Below, piece after piece: positions 34,586-43,596 of a stretch of DNA of 64,000 nucleotides. Location of the stretch: positions 248,001 to 312,000 of the forward strand of contig NZ_KB895414.1 of assembly GCF_000374845.1 (NCBI RefSeq). The letters run 5' to 3'. The DNA is from Paenibacillus terrigena DSM 21567. GTDB taxonomy: Bacteria > Bacillota > Bacilli > Paenibacillales > Paenibacillaceae. Under the pieces are notes generated by a model, which was not told the origin of the DNA, made no database searches, and saw only the letters and a list, made by a program, of their open reading frames with translations. Position numbers and translations under genes: made by a program. The number at the start of each line of letters is the position of its first letter. Position 1 is the first letter of the stretch.

Positions 34586-34759
34586 CATCTCCATTTGCCA
34601 GTCATCGCAGTCGGAAACCTGCATACTCGCAGTCTTGCCGACCGAATCCTGGAGGATCAGCTAGCCGATAGTATCGCCATTGGCCGTCCTCTCCTTCGTG
34701 ACCCGGCTTATGCGAAACAACTATTAACTCCTGACCCAAAGAGCATGAGCACTTCCTAA
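34586..34759 (+). pseudogene. Relic of an old-yellow-enzyme-type NADH:flavin oxidoreductase (C-terminal part)
   Basis: One frame reads LPVIAVGNLHTRSLADRILE and then ADSIAIGRPLLRDPAYAKQL to a stop. This is the conserved phosphate-binding end of OYE-like FMN oxidoreductases (PVIAVGGI...ADLIALGRPLLADP). No start or N-terminal barrel is present upstream, so it is a decayed remnant. A hairpin AAGCCAATC-type stem lies just before it at 34541-34578. Confidence 0.7.
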
Positions 34760-34845
34760 TAAAATCAATCTAGAGGTGGACTTTTTCCTTTCGTCCTTGA
34801 TTTATACTGGCACTAACGAAATAGAAAGAGAAAAGAGGAACCGTA

Positions 34846-35307
34846 TTGAGCACACTATCGATTTATTTAATTGTCCTGGTTATCATCCTTCTTCGCATGG
34901 GTAGAGAGAAAGAAATTCAGCCCTCCCGCATGTGGATCACGCCGGCGCTATTTGTCTGGCTAGCTTATTCGAGTATTTCCCACTCCTTGAACCTGACTGT
35001 ACTAAGCTTCCTGCTCTATTTGGTATGTTTAGTCGTTGGACTTGGTATAGGCCTATGGCGTGGATCGATGGATAAGGTTCGGTTGAATCCTTCCACTGGT
35101 AAAGTAACATCCCAGAGCTCCATCGGCGGCATTATCATTTTCATGGCTGTCATGCTTCTTCGTCTGCTGGTAGGATATTGGGGAAAAGAGCATGCTCTGG
35201 TATCATTAAGTAATGCGCTCCTATTCATACCACTCGGGAGCATCTGCGCTCGCCGGTATGTCATCTATATGAAATATCAACGATTACAGGGGCAGCGTAG
35301 ATACTAA
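34846..35307 (+). CDS. CcdC-like / DUF1453 family membrane protein
   Basis: A 153-residue integral membrane protein with four helices (about 2-18, 28-46, 52-70 and 90-110, with a fifth near 118-135). The arrangement and the ITPALFVWLAYSSI and QSSIGGIIIFMAVMLLR segments resemble the CcdC/DUF1453 family. It starts with TTG at 34846 behind AAGAGGAA. It is followed 41 bases later by a two-component system and may be sensed or regulated by it. Confidence 0.7.
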   Translation: MSTLSIYLIVLVIILLRMGREKEIQPSRMWITPALFVWLAYSSISHSLNLTVLSFLLYLVCLVVGLGIGLWRGSMDKVRLNPSTGKVTSQSSIGGIIIFMAVMLLRLLVGYWGKEHALVSLSNALLFIPLGSICARRYVIYMKYQRLQGQRRY

Positions 35308-35347
35308 ATGCCTTATCCTTACGGGCGGAAAGTGTGATTGAAGACAG

Positions 35348-36580
35348 ATGCCTTCCAAGCCATGGTCACAACTCATTCAAACCATATCATCGCGTTCGAG
35401 AACCATCACGTTAAGCTCGATTTTAATTGTTTTACTAGTACAAACGATCAATCTAAACTCCCTTACAAGTGCATTACTCGAAATCTTATGTTTCCTTGCT
35501 TATTTGGTTCTCATTTGGACAACCGACGAATGGCTTAAACGTAACCGAAATCGCGCATCAGCCGTCATGTTCATTTGGTTGTTGATGGCATTGTCATGGA
35601 TAGGTTTCGATACCTATAATTCTTCGGTTGTACTCATCTTCTGCATTGTAGCCTATATCGCTCTTCGATTACCGGGCAACCTCTCTGTGATGCTAACCGG
35701 TACCATCATCGTATTGGATGCGTCTATTTGGTTCTTTACGCAGCGTGCCGACGTTCATGAAATTCTGATGTACTCGATTATTCATGCAGGAACGTACGGA
35801 TTTTCCTGGGGAGCCAGAATGAGGCGAGAAGCCAACGAGATTAAACAACAACATTATCAGGAGCTGCGTGAGATGCATACGCAATTAGAGAAGACACATC
35901 GCGCGCTCCAACAATCACATTTGGAATTAGAAGAAGCTGCTGTCCGATCATTGCGATATGCCGTCCTCGAGGAACGTACGCGCATTGCGCGGGATATTCA
36001 CGACAGCATCGGCCACGGGCTCACCTCAGTCATCGTCCAACTTCAAGCACTGCCCTATATGATCAAAGCGAACACGGCTGAAGCCGATACAACCCTGGCC
36101 AACGTGCTCGATGTCACCCGCAGCTGCCTTACGGAAGTACGCACCGTAGTTCATCAGATGGCGATAGACGATGACGGACTCGGATTGCTCGCGCTGAAGA
36201 GTCTTATCAGTTCCGTGCAGGAACAGAGCGGGTTGACGGCCCATTTCGATGTATCCGGGACCATAACGCCATGGAAGCCTGAGCTATCTGAACTCCTGTA
36301 CCGTGTGCTTCAAGAAGCGTTAACCAATGTCATTCGGCATGCGCATGCGACACAAGTCGAAGTATCAATCCGTGAGCATATCCAGGAGATTACAATGACC
36401 ATAAAAGACAATGGAATATGGACCATTGATACCTCACCTTCCCCCGGCTTCGGCATATCGAGCATGCAAGCGAGATGTGTACGTGCAGGTGGTTCCTTTC
36501 GGATTCGGACAAATCAACCACATGGTCTCATCATTATCGTAACAGTGCCGGTGGATAACCATTCGATGGAAGGAGAATGA
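35348..36580 (+). CDS. NarL/DesK-type sensor histidine kinase
   Basis: A 410-residue kinase with five or six N-terminal membrane helices (about 20-155), a coiled-coil linker (about 165-205), a HisKA_3 domain with the phospho-acceptor H218 in ARDIHDSIGHGL, and a GHKL ATPase domain (N box YRVLQEALTNVIRHAHA, G box GFGISSMQ). The membrane-sensor layout resembles DesK/LiaS kinases that sense membrane state. The ATG lacks a strong site; it overlaps the response regulator by 4 bases. The stimulus is unknown. Confidence 0.9.
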   Translation: MPSKPWSQLIQTISSRSRTITLSSILIVLLVQTINLNSLTSALLEILCFLAYLVLIWTTDEWLKRNRNRASAVMFIWLLMALSWIGFDTYNSSVVLIFCIVAYIALRLPGNLSVMLTGTIIVLDASIWFFTQRADVHEILMYSIIHAGTYGFSWGARMRREANEIKQQHYQELREMHTQLEKTHRALQQSHLELEEAAVRSLRYAVLEERTRIARDIHDSIGHGLTSVIVQLQALPYMIKANTAEADTTLANVLDVTRSCLTEVRTVVHQMAIDDDGLGLLALKSLISSVQEQSGLTAHFDVSGTITPWKPELSELLYRVLQEALTNVIRHAHATQVEVSIREHIQEITMTIKDNGIWTIDTSPSPGFGISSMQARCVRAGGSFRIRTNQPHGLIIIVTVPVDNHSMEGE

Positions 36581-36582
36581 CA

Positions 36583-37251
36583 ATGCAACCGATTCAGGTC
36601 GCCATTATCGATGATCAGCCGTTCGTTCGGCATGGTCTGAGTTATATCATTAATGCACAAGAGGACATGGAAGTGGTAGGTGAGGCTGCAAATGGACGAG
36701 AAGCTGTTGATCTGGCTACGTGCACTCGTCCTCAGGTTCTGCTGATGGACGTACAGATGCCAGAATACAATGGGATTGATGCTACGCGCGAAATTTTGTC
36801 CCTGCTGCCAGGCAGCAAGATCGTGATTCTGACCACGTTTGATACGGAGGAATATGTATATGGCGGTATTCGTGCGGGGGCTGTCGGTTATTTGCTGAAA
36901 GACGCTGCTCCTGACGAGCTCATTGATGCGATTCGGGCCGCACACCGAGGGGAGGCCATCTTCCGAACGTCGATCGCAGCTAAAGTCATCGCTCAAGCTC
37001 TAAATGGTGCAATTGAGGCGCCGACCAATCCGTCTTCTAACCATATTCATATGTTGGATTCCTTCACCGAGCGAGAGCTTGAGGTGCTTCAGCATATGGC
37101 GTACGGATTACGTAACGAAGAAATCGCAAGCCAGCTTCATATCAGTGAAAGTACGGTAAAAACCCACGTTCATCGCATTTTACAGAAATTCGGTGTCCAG
37201 GATCGTACCCAAGCCGTGGTGTATGCGATTCGCAATCGAATCGTTCAATGA
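36583..37251 (+). CDS. NarL/FixJ-type response regulator
   Basis: A 222-residue regulator: receiver domain with D10-D11, phospho-acceptor D56 (LLMDVQMP) and a conserved K, followed by a LuxR-type HTH (EREVLQHMAYGL... ending HRILQKFGVQDRTQAVVYA). The ATG at 36583 lies 7 bases after AAGGAG; the ATG at 36577 is too close to it. It is the partner of the upstream kinase, forming one operon with it. Confidence 0.92.
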   Translation: MQPIQVAIIDDQPFVRHGLSYIINAQEDMEVVGEAANGREAVDLATCTRPQVLLMDVQMPEYNGIDATREILSLLPGSKIVILTTFDTEEYVYGGIRAGAVGYLLKDAAPDELIDAIRAAHRGEAIFRTSIAAKVIAQALNGAIEAPTNPSSNHIHMLDSFTERELEVLQHMAYGLRNEEIASQLHISESTVKTHVHRILQKFGVQDRTQAVVYAIRNRIVQ

Positions 37252-37253
37252 TG

Positions 37254-37284
37254 AACAGCCTTGTTAAGCAAGGCTGTTTTTGTT
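37254..37284 (+). terminator. Terminator of the two-component operon
   Basis: AACAGCCTTG and CAAGGCTGTT arms with a TTTTTG tail immediately after the regulator stop. Confidence 0.9.
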
Positions 37285-37292
37285 CAATAAAT

Positions 37293-37317
37293 AAAAAAAA
37301 ACGGCATTTCTGCCGTT
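37293..37317 (-). terminator. Terminator of the 37322 gene
   Basis: AACGGCA/TGCCGTT arms (37300-37306, 37311-37317) with nine T on the minus strand. The same stem recurs at 54640-54657 after an unrelated gene. Confidence 0.85.
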
Positions 37318-37321
37318 CGGA

Positions 37322-37951
37322 TCAAGCCTCTAACCCATGGTCTTCTTGAATTTTGTATAACCCTTCGAGAATCAAATCCGCAGGATCCCGATTCAATAGC
37401 AGCTGCATCATCAAGAAATGGATCGGGAAGGCACAGGTGTTGTTTCCCTCAATGATCGATGGGAATCCAGCTTCGAACACCGGACCATGTTCTTCATTCC
37501 AATCCAGCCCTGCATGAACATGCTCAGGGAACTCTTCTTGAACTGCTGCAAGACATTGCGGAATGAGCACTTGATCAATGAGCGCCTTCGCTTCGTCCTC
37601 ATTCTCTGGAGATTTAGGCAGCAATTTCCCACCCTTAGTCTTCATCAGCTCCACGAAGAAGGAAGCCATCCATTGTTCCGGCTTGTCGCTCGATTGGAAC
37701 TTCTCGATGAGCTCACGAAGGAAAAATCCGCATACATACCCGTCGTTCGATTCGTCCTTGACTTGATAAATAAAGATAGGGCCGTAAACTTCGTGGTTCA
37801 ACACCTGTCCTTGGACATCATTGTAGTATCTTCGTAAAGCAACAAGGCCATTATGATGAACAGCATTGACCAATTCCGTAAATTTCTCTGCCGAAGCAGT
37901 ATCTTCATTGCTGTTGTTCGTTGTTTCATTGTTTTTGGTTTCATTTGTCAT
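37322..37951 (-). CDS. Protein of unknown function, 209 residues
   Basis: Not recognised. A soluble, acidic protein with a Asn/Thr/Glu-rich N-terminus (about 1-20) and a compact alpha/beta remainder with several short conserved-looking runs (RRYYNDVQGQVLNHEVYGPI, FGPVFEAGFPSI-like part GPVFEAGFPSI). No signal or membrane segment. The ATG at 37951 follows GGTGA by 5 bases; a GTG at 37960 is an alternative. Own terminator. The Asn/Thr head suggests a flexible tail. Confidence 0.65.
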   Translation of the reverse strand: MTNETKNNETTNNSNEDTASAEKFTELVNAVHHNGLVALRRYYNDVQGQVLNHEVYGPIFIYQVKDESNDGYVCGFFLRELIEKFQSSDKPEQWMASFFVELMKTKGGKLLPKSPENEDEAKALIDQVLIPQCLAAVQEEFPEHVHAGLDWNEEHGPVFEAGFPSIIEGNNTCAFPIHFLMMQLLLNRDPADLILEGLYKIQEDHGLEA

Positions 37952-38002
37952 CTTATTCACCCATTATCCATCATATCATTCGATAACTTCGAGCGTCTAG
38001 TC

Positions 38003-39364
38003 CTATACATCATTCCGACCCTTCACAATTCGAAAAGATATGAAGAAACTCAATATAACGAATAGCAGCTGAGTACATAAGGCCAACAGGACCCCCATAA
38101 AGATACCACCGCTAAAATGTTCACTCAGCGCGATCATAGCCCCGCCGATCCCCATGCTCACGCCTGGACAGAAGGCGTCGACAAATTGCAGAAAAGAGGA
38201 AATCTCACCTTCTTCTCCTGACTTAGCATGATGCAGTGCAATTGCCCCCGTCGTCGGGTTTGCCAAGCCGATACCGAAGCCGGTACAGATCTGCGAGATT
38301 ATGGCAAAGACAATCCCGCCACGCTCGAATCCGACGACAATGATAACCATTGAGACGCCAATGATCATAATTCCGATACCGGAAATGACCCGTTTCTTTC
38401 TGCCGCGGCCGTGATCCTTATCATCCCATTTGGACTGCAACCAAGCTGCCATCGACCAACTCAACGCACCCGCCGCAACAATCAACCCGGCAAGATCTGC
38501 CGACAAGCCCTTCACCTTGATTAAAGCCAATACCACAAAACTCTCTGTTGCAACATAACACGCAACATATAGTCCCCTAGATACAATAGTTGCCGGGAGC
38601 CCTCTTTTGACCGTAAATGTGCCTTCGGGGAGCAACTTCTGCAGTGGTCTAACCATCATGATCAGGCCAATGAACGAAAGTGCAATACCTTTCCAATCGA
38701 TTATGAATCCAAGTCCGGTCAGCAGTAAACCTGTACCTATGGTTAGTAAGATGGCGTAACCTTCTTTATGGCTCTTTTTGTGAATCGAGTGGTTGCCCGC
38801 ATGCAGCTTGCTAAATGAAGGAAGCGTCAGCAAAACAGCTAAAGCGATCAATGGTATGACAAGCCAGAACACAAATCTCCACGATACATAGGCAGCCAGC
38901 AGCCCGGCAATATATGGCCCGATTAGTGCAGGCAAAATATAGGCGCTGGAGAAAGCAGCTAATATTTTCGTTCGAAGCGCATCCGGATAGCTAAGTGTAA
39001 TACTGTAGTAAACACAAGTTACTATTGCTCCGGCGCCAAAGCCTTGGAACACTCTCCCCCCAATCATCATGGACATATTCATGGAAGCAGCTGCAATGAT
39101 AATCCCCACTACAAAAATAACGATAGATAAGGCAAAAGAACGATACACACCGATTTTACCGATTTGCTGGCCAATGATCATTGTCCCTAAAATTTGTGAC
39201 AGCAGAAATGCGCTGAAAATCCAACCGTAGAGAGAAATACCGTTTAACTGCTGCGCAATACTTGGCGCAATCGTCGTAATCGCCAAACCTTCAAAAGCTA
39301 CAGTCGTTACAGCTAAAATGATGCCAATGGTTAGAGCTCTATAACTTACATCAAATATTCCCAT
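38003..39364 (-). CDS. MFS multidrug efflux transporter, EmrB/Tet38-like
   Basis: A 453-residue transporter with 12-14 predicted helices. Motif A is seen as GxxIGKIGVYRSF around residue 70 and the early part reads GLAITTIAPSIAQQL, typical of drug:H+ antiporters. The ATG at 39364 follows AAGGAG by 8 bases; the GTG at 39385 would start before the site. The MarR gene at 39480-39905 lies just upstream on the same strand, and both share an operator-like motif, so expression is likely de-repressed by a drug-like ligand. Confidence 0.88.
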   Translation of the reverse strand: MGIFDVSYRALTIGIILAVTTVAFEGLAITTIAPSIAQQLNGISLYGWIFSAFLLSQILGTMIIGQQIGKIGVYRSFALSIVIFVVGIIIAAASMNMSMMIGGRVFQGFGAGAIVTCVYYSITLSYPDALRTKILAAFSSAYILPALIGPYIAGLLAAYVSWRFVFWLVIPLIALAVLLTLPSFSKLHAGNHSIHKKSHKEGYAILLTIGTGLLLTGLGFIIDWKGIALSFIGLIMMVRPLQKLLPEGTFTVKRGLPATIVSRGLYVACYVATESFVVLALIKVKGLSADLAGLIVAAGALSWSMAAWLQSKWDDKDHGRGRKKRVISGIGIMIIGVSMVIIVVGFERGGIVFAIISQICTGFGIGLANPTTGAIALHHAKSGEEGEISSFLQFVDAFCPGVSMGIGGAMIALSEHFSGGIFMGVLLALCTQLLFVILSFFISFRIVKGRNDV

Positions 39365-39413
39365 TTTACTTACTCCTTGTTCCACACTCGCACCCCCATT
39401 ATTTAATAGTCTT

Positions 39414-39439
39414 GATCATAGTTGTCATGTCATCTATAT
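39414..39439 (-). promoter_or_regulatory. Candidate MarR operator before the MFS gene
   Basis: GATCATAGTTGTC..ATGTCAT shares GATYATAGTTG and the downstream ATG-CAT-TATAT pattern with 39932-39957 in front of marR. Two copies before co-directional, adjacent genes suggest a common regulator. Confidence 0.45.
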
Positions 39440-39479
39440 GGCTAAAAAAATATATAAAAGTGATAAGACCTGAATCGGA

Positions 39480-39905
39480 TTACAGGTCTTTCACGTTGTT
39501 GTGCATCACCGCTAAGATTCTTCGAAAGGTCTCCACCTCTTGCTCTGATAAACCCTCAATCGTTTTCTGATAAGCCTCGATCGACGGCGCAAGAATTTCC
39601 TCTTTGATCTCTCTGCCTTTGGCCGTCAAATAGACACGTAGGGATCTTCGGTCTGTCTCATGGGTGACCCGATGAACAAAGCCTTTTTTCTCCAACTTGA
39701 ACAGCATGCGGGCAATATTCGTCTGGTCTTTATACAGCCGTTCCGCAATGTCTTTTTGGGTAATCCCTTCCTTTTCCCACAGGATGACCAATATCTCCCA
39801 CTGATCTACCGTAATATCAAAAGGGTTAACCACTTTCTGATAATAATTGTTCAGCTTCAAATCTGCCCGGTGTACGATCACGCCGATATACTTTTCTAAT
39901 TCCAA
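39480..39905 (-). CDS. MarR family transcriptional regulator
   Basis: A 141-residue winged-helix regulator. The HTH and wing read GITQKDIAERLYKDQTNIAR and RSLRVYLTAKGREI. It starts with TTG at 39905, 8 bases after GGAG. The next gene in the same direction is an MFS exporter 115 bases downstream, the standard MarR-controlled partner. It probably represses both. Confidence 0.9.
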   Translation of the reverse strand: MELEKYIGVIVHRADLKLNNYYQKVVNPFDITVDQWEILVILWEKEGITQKDIAERLYKDQTNIARMLFKLEKKGFVHRVTHETDRRSLRVYLTAKGREIKEEILAPSIEAYQKTIEGLSEQEVETFRRILAVMHNNVKDL

Positions 39906-39931
39906 GCGTAGGTCTCCTTATCATATGACAT

Positions 39932-39957
39932 GATTATAGTTGCTATGACCATTATAT
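39932..39957 (-). promoter_or_regulatory. Candidate MarR operator before the marR gene
   Basis: GATTATAGTTGCTATGACC, matching the motif at 39414-39439, lies in the leader of marR about 30-55 bases before the start. Weak dyad symmetry (TATA at both ends) fits a MarR site. Confidence 0.45.
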
Positions 39958-40055
39958 TTTCATCATTCCTAAATATCAATACCCATCACTTTTGGCTAAA
40001 GGCTATTTTAAATCCAATCAGAGCGAATAGGGACCCTTGAATCAGATTTATTCTT

Positions 40056-40555
40056 CTAGCGATGGACGGAACTTCTGCGAATGAAGTGACCGAGTTTCCC
40101 CGCAAACACGCTGATCAAGCTGAAAATAATGAGAGTCTGAAACAAGAATATGAAGCCATACACCAGCATTTGTTCCGTAACATGGCCCGCAGCGCTATTG
40201 ATGAACTGAGGGAAAAAGGCAAAAAAAAATAACGAGACCTTCGGGTTCAAAATATTCATGATGACGCCTTTTCTATACAAAGAGGAATAACTTAATGAGC
40301 TTCCCTCCTTGATCGTTAGCGCCGAAGTATTATCTCGGAATGATTTGTAAGCTAAATACAACAAGTAAGCTGCTCCTGCGTATTTCACCACGGCAAATGC
40401 AATAGCGGATTGGTAAATGATCGCCGTGATGCCAACGGTTGACGCCGTAATATGAACGATAAGACCTGTGCAAAGTCCAAGTGACGTGGATATCCCTGCT
40501 TTTTTGCCCTTCGATACTTTGAGCCAAAATAAACAAAATGTCGGGTTCCGGGAAA
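40056..40555 (-). pseudogene. Broken LysE/RhtB-type amino acid exporter gene
   Basis: The 3' part is intact in frame (VKYAGAAYLLYLAYKSF to the stop at 40056), and the preceding part LGLCTGLIVHITASTVGIT is in another frame, joined through a frameshift near 40505. The N-terminal motif PGPDILF appears as PEPDILF at about 40541. The first helix and start are missing; the HPP gene begins there on the opposite strand. It is a relic. Confidence 0.8.
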
Positions 40556-41026
40556 AGTCCCCTGAAAATTTCTTCTAAAACGGCGCTAATCGGTTTCATG
40601 GGTGGATTCATGGCCATCGGCATGTTGGCTTTCTTAACGAACCAGACATCTGCGACATGGCTTATGGCGCCATTCGGAGCGAGTTGTGTCTTAGCCTTCG
40701 GCGTGTGGGACGCTCCGCTATCACAACCTCGAAATATTATTGGAGGACATATGGTATCCACTGCGGTTGGTTTGCTGCTCTTTCATCTCTTCGGCAACGC
40801 ATTTTGGGTGATAGCACTCGGCGTAGGGCTAGCCATTGCTTTGATGCACTTCACACGAACAACCCACCCGCCCGCAGGGGCCAATCCTATTGTTGTCATT
40901 ATGGCAGGCAATCCATGGACGTTCTTGATCAATCCCGTTCTCATCGGGTCTGTAGTCATTGTTCTTATCGCACTGGTGGTTAATAATCTTGACGATCAAC
41001 GTCGGTATCCGAAATTTTGGGTATAG
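40538..41026 (+). CDS. HPP family membrane protein with a replaced N-terminus
   Basis: A 162-residue four-helix protein containing MAPFGASCVLAF, SQPRNIIGGH and the HPP signature THPPAGANP. Homologues are putative nitrite/nitrate channels. The first codons (MSGSGKSP) overlap the antisense of the LysE relic, and no ribosome binding site precedes the ATG, so the native start was lost in a rearrangement. It may be poorly translated or non-functional. Helices start at about 18. Confidence 0.75.
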   Translation: MSGSGKSPLKISSKTALIGFMGGFMAIGMLAFLTNQTSATWLMAPFGASCVLAFGVWDAPLSQPRNIIGGHMVSTAVGLLLFHLFGNAFWVIALGVGLAIALMHFTRTTHPPAGANPIVVIMAGNPWTFLINPVLIGSVVIVLIALVVNNLDDQRRYPKFWV

Positions 41027-41040
41027 ATGGATCAAAGATA

Positions 41041-41090
41041 CAGGGACTGCCCCCGATCGAATTTCGGGAAGCAGTCCCTGCTTAGTCTTG
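41041..41090. terminator. Bidirectional hairpin between HPP and the second importer
   Basis: CAGGGACTGC (41041-41050) pairs with GCAGTCCCTG (41071-41080), with an inner CCGA/TCGG stem. T-rich sequence follows only weakly, so termination efficiency is uncertain. Confidence 0.6.
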
Positions 41091-41124
41091 TATCACACTG
41101 ACGCATTTCATGAACCAACAGCGC

Positions 41125-42687
41125 CTACTTTTTGGCCATAAAGGCATCAATTTGCCGCTGCAATTCCTGCTGAATTCGCTTCAGTGAAGGTCCCGCTTCC
41201 GCTTCGAATTTCTTCAGTGTCTCCTCTGGATCCAGGACACCATTGAACAGTGCAGGATAATACTTCGCCTCGACCGTGTTGTATTGGCTAAAATCATTCT
41301 GTACAGCAGACGAATCAAATTCAAATCCGGTCAGAACATCCTTCGTGAAATTATCCGCATCACGCAGCACAGCGTCAAATTCATCATATTTCTTGTCGCG
41401 ATTAGCATCTGAGCGTTCATCAATTGGATTCCATACCCACACATAGCCAAATGCCGAATATCCCTTCGTATCAAGCTGTTTATATTCCATGTCGCCAACC
41501 GGCTCCCAATGCTTCCCTGGTATGCCGTAGGACAACAGGTCGTAGTTCTCCTTCACATTAGCCCAGTCCATGAACATCACTGCACGTTCCTTATTTTTAC
41601 TTACCTTCGGAACCGCAAGGAAATTCCACTGCTTGAAGTTCGATATGTTAGCCCCTTTCGTTCCATCGAAGAATGTAACGGTTTCCAGATCGCCGCCTGG
41701 CACATTGCTCTTGAACTGTTGATCGAAGGAGAGTCCTGTACCGAACGATCCTTTCGTAACGACGGCTACTTTGCCGCTTAAGAAAGGCTGGAAGAAGTCC
41801 TTCGCTGTTAAGATATCCTTATAGACAAGCCCATCCTTATACATCTGTCTAGCATCCTTCAACCACGACATCACCGGCTCTCTATCCTCAAGCAGATTGT
41901 ATACCTTGCCATCGTTATTTTTGTAGTACAGCATCAGACTGCTTCCAAGCGCATGCGTAAAACGCACATGCGTATCATAATCAAACTGGCTGCGCTGACC
42001 CACAATGGAATACGTCTGCTGCCCGGAAGTCCCCGCTGCCATGAACGGAGCAATGCCCGGTACTTGTTCTTTAACCTTGTAGGCAAAATCAATTAATTCC
42101 TTATTGGTCTTGATCGGTGGAATACCTAGCTTCTCCCGAAGGTCTTTGCGCACAACATAGGAGTTGCCCGTCCCATAGACGAGCCCGAGCGGCACCGCCA
42201 TAATTTTACCGTTATACTTATTCGCATCCCACATTTGCTGCGGGCGCTTCTCCAGAACATTTTTGCCGTATTGTGCAAGCAAGTCGTCCAAAGGCTCATA
42301 GAAGCCGTCTGCAATCATTTGATTAATATGAAGCCACGGCGCATCGAAGATCAGATCGATATTTTCCCCCGAAGCAAGCGTCACTTGTGTCTTCTGACTC
42401 AAGTCTGCCCATGGCACGAACACGATGTCTAATTTGACATTGATCGTGTCCTTCATCCGCCGCTCCGCTTCTGCGATGACTAGATCCATATCTGGCGGAC
42501 GATCCCCCGGAATCATTATTTTTAGTGTAACCGGTTCCAATTTGGTGCCTGCTGCCTGGTCTCCTTTTGGCGATTCTGATGCTGTTGCTGGCGCTGTCTT
42601 CTCATCCGATGTTTTCGAGCAGCCTACCGCTATAGATAGGATCAACAACAATACAAGCGAAAATGAAATCCAACGTTTCATTCGCAT
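41125..42687 (-). CDS. Extracellular sugar-binding lipoprotein (LplA type), second system
   Basis: A 520-residue lipoprotein with lipobox IAVGC (Cys23), then a family 1 solute-binding domain. It is paralogous in type to 3040-4668. It should feed the LplC/LplB-type permeases at 42718-44532. The ATG at 42687 follows GAGGAGG by 8 bases. The ligand is unknown; no glycosidase is encoded in this operon. Order on the minus strand is regulator, LplB, LplC, lipoprotein. Confidence 0.92.
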   Translation of the reverse strand: MRMKRWISFSLVLLLILSIAVGCSKTSDEKTAPATASESPKGDQAAGTKLEPVTLKIMIPGDRPPDMDLVIAEAERRMKDTINVKLDIVFVPWADLSQKTQVTLASGENIDLIFDAPWLHINQMIADGFYEPLDDLLAQYGKNVLEKRPQQMWDANKYNGKIMAVPLGLVYGTGNSYVVRKDLREKLGIPPIKTNKELIDFAYKVKEQVPGIAPFMAAGTSGQQTYSIVGQRSQFDYDTHVRFTHALGSSLMLYYKNNDGKVYNLLEDREPVMSWLKDARQMYKDGLVYKDILTAKDFFQPFLSGKVAVVTKGSFGTGLSFDQQFKSNVPGGDLETVTFFDGTKGANISNFKQWNFLAVPKVSKNKERAVMFMDWANVKENYDLLSYGIPGKHWEPVGDMEYKQLDTKGYSAFGYVWVWNPIDERSDANRDKKYDEFDAVLRDADNFTKDVLTGFEFDSSAVQNDFSQYNTVEAKYYPALFNGVLDPEETLKKFEAEAGPSLKRIQQELQRQIDAFMAKK

Positions 42688-42717
42688 TTTTCGTTCCTCC
42701 TCATATTTAATCTAACG

Positions 42718-43584
42718 TTATCCCTTAACTGAACCGAGCGTCATGCCCTTAATAAAATACTTCTGCACGAAAGGATACACGAATACAATCGGCCCAATCG
42801 TAATACACACAATGGCAAGCTGCATGCCATAGGTCGGAATCATAATGTTATAGTCCGTTTGGCTTCCACCCACGTATGACATGGCATTCAAGTTGGACAT
42901 CAGCTGCCTGATCATCATTTGCAAGGGGTGCAGCTTGTAATTATCGATAAACAGCAGCGATAAGTACCAATCATTCCAATATTGCAGCGCATAGAACAGG
43001 GCAACCGTAGCAATAGCAGGCAACGATATCGGCCATATGACACGGAAGAAGATATGAATGTCATTCGCCCCATCCACGGTAGCTGCTTCGTTCAATTCAT
43101 AGGGCAAGGAGCGGTAATAGGATACAAGGATGAACGCGTAGAAAGGATTCAGCAAGTACGGGAGGATAAGCGCCCATAAGGAGTCCTTGAGCCCGAGCCA
43201 GTTCGCAATCAGCATATAAAATCCAACAAGCCCTGCACCGAACAGCATCGTAAAGAAGGTCAAGAAGGAAAGAACATGTCGATACTTCACTTTCGGATGG
43301 CTGAGAACATAGGCGAAGGACGCCGTAAGAAGAACACCTAGCACCGTTCCTGTCGTCGTAACGAACAACGTGACGCCATAGCTTCGGAATACTTGATTTC
43401 CCGACAAGAGCATGGCGTATGCATCCAAGCTGAATGACGTCGGAAACAACTGATATCCAGAGGTTTGAATAACTGTTTCATTGGCAAACGAGTTAATCAG
43501 TACAATCCAAAATGGGATGAAGCAAATTAGTGCAAAGAAGGTCAAAAGCACGTACACAAAACCAAGGAAAAAACGTTCTCTCAT
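42718..43584 (-). CDS. CUT1 ABC sugar permease, LplC/YtcP type, second system
   Basis: A 288-residue six-helix permease; the EAA loop reads LNEAATVDGANDIHIFFRVI. The ATG at 43584 follows AAGGTG by 8 bases; a GTG at 43593 is a weaker choice. It is placed directly after the LplB gene in one operon and pairs with it. Confidence 0.92.
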   Translation of the reverse strand: MRERFFLGFVYVLLTFFALICFIPFWIVLINSFANETVIQTSGYQLFPTSFSLDAYAMLLSGNQVFRSYGVTLFVTTTGTVLGVLLTASFAYVLSHPKVKYRHVLSFLTFFTMLFGAGLVGFYMLIANWLGLKDSLWALILPYLLNPFYAFILVSYYRSLPYELNEAATVDGANDIHIFFRVIWPISLPAIATVALFYALQYWNDWYLSLLFIDNYKLHPLQMMIRQLMSNLNAMSYVGGSQTDYNIMIPTYGMQLAIVCITIGPIVFVYPFVQKYFIKGMTLGSVKG

Positions 43585-43596
43585 TTCGATCACACC

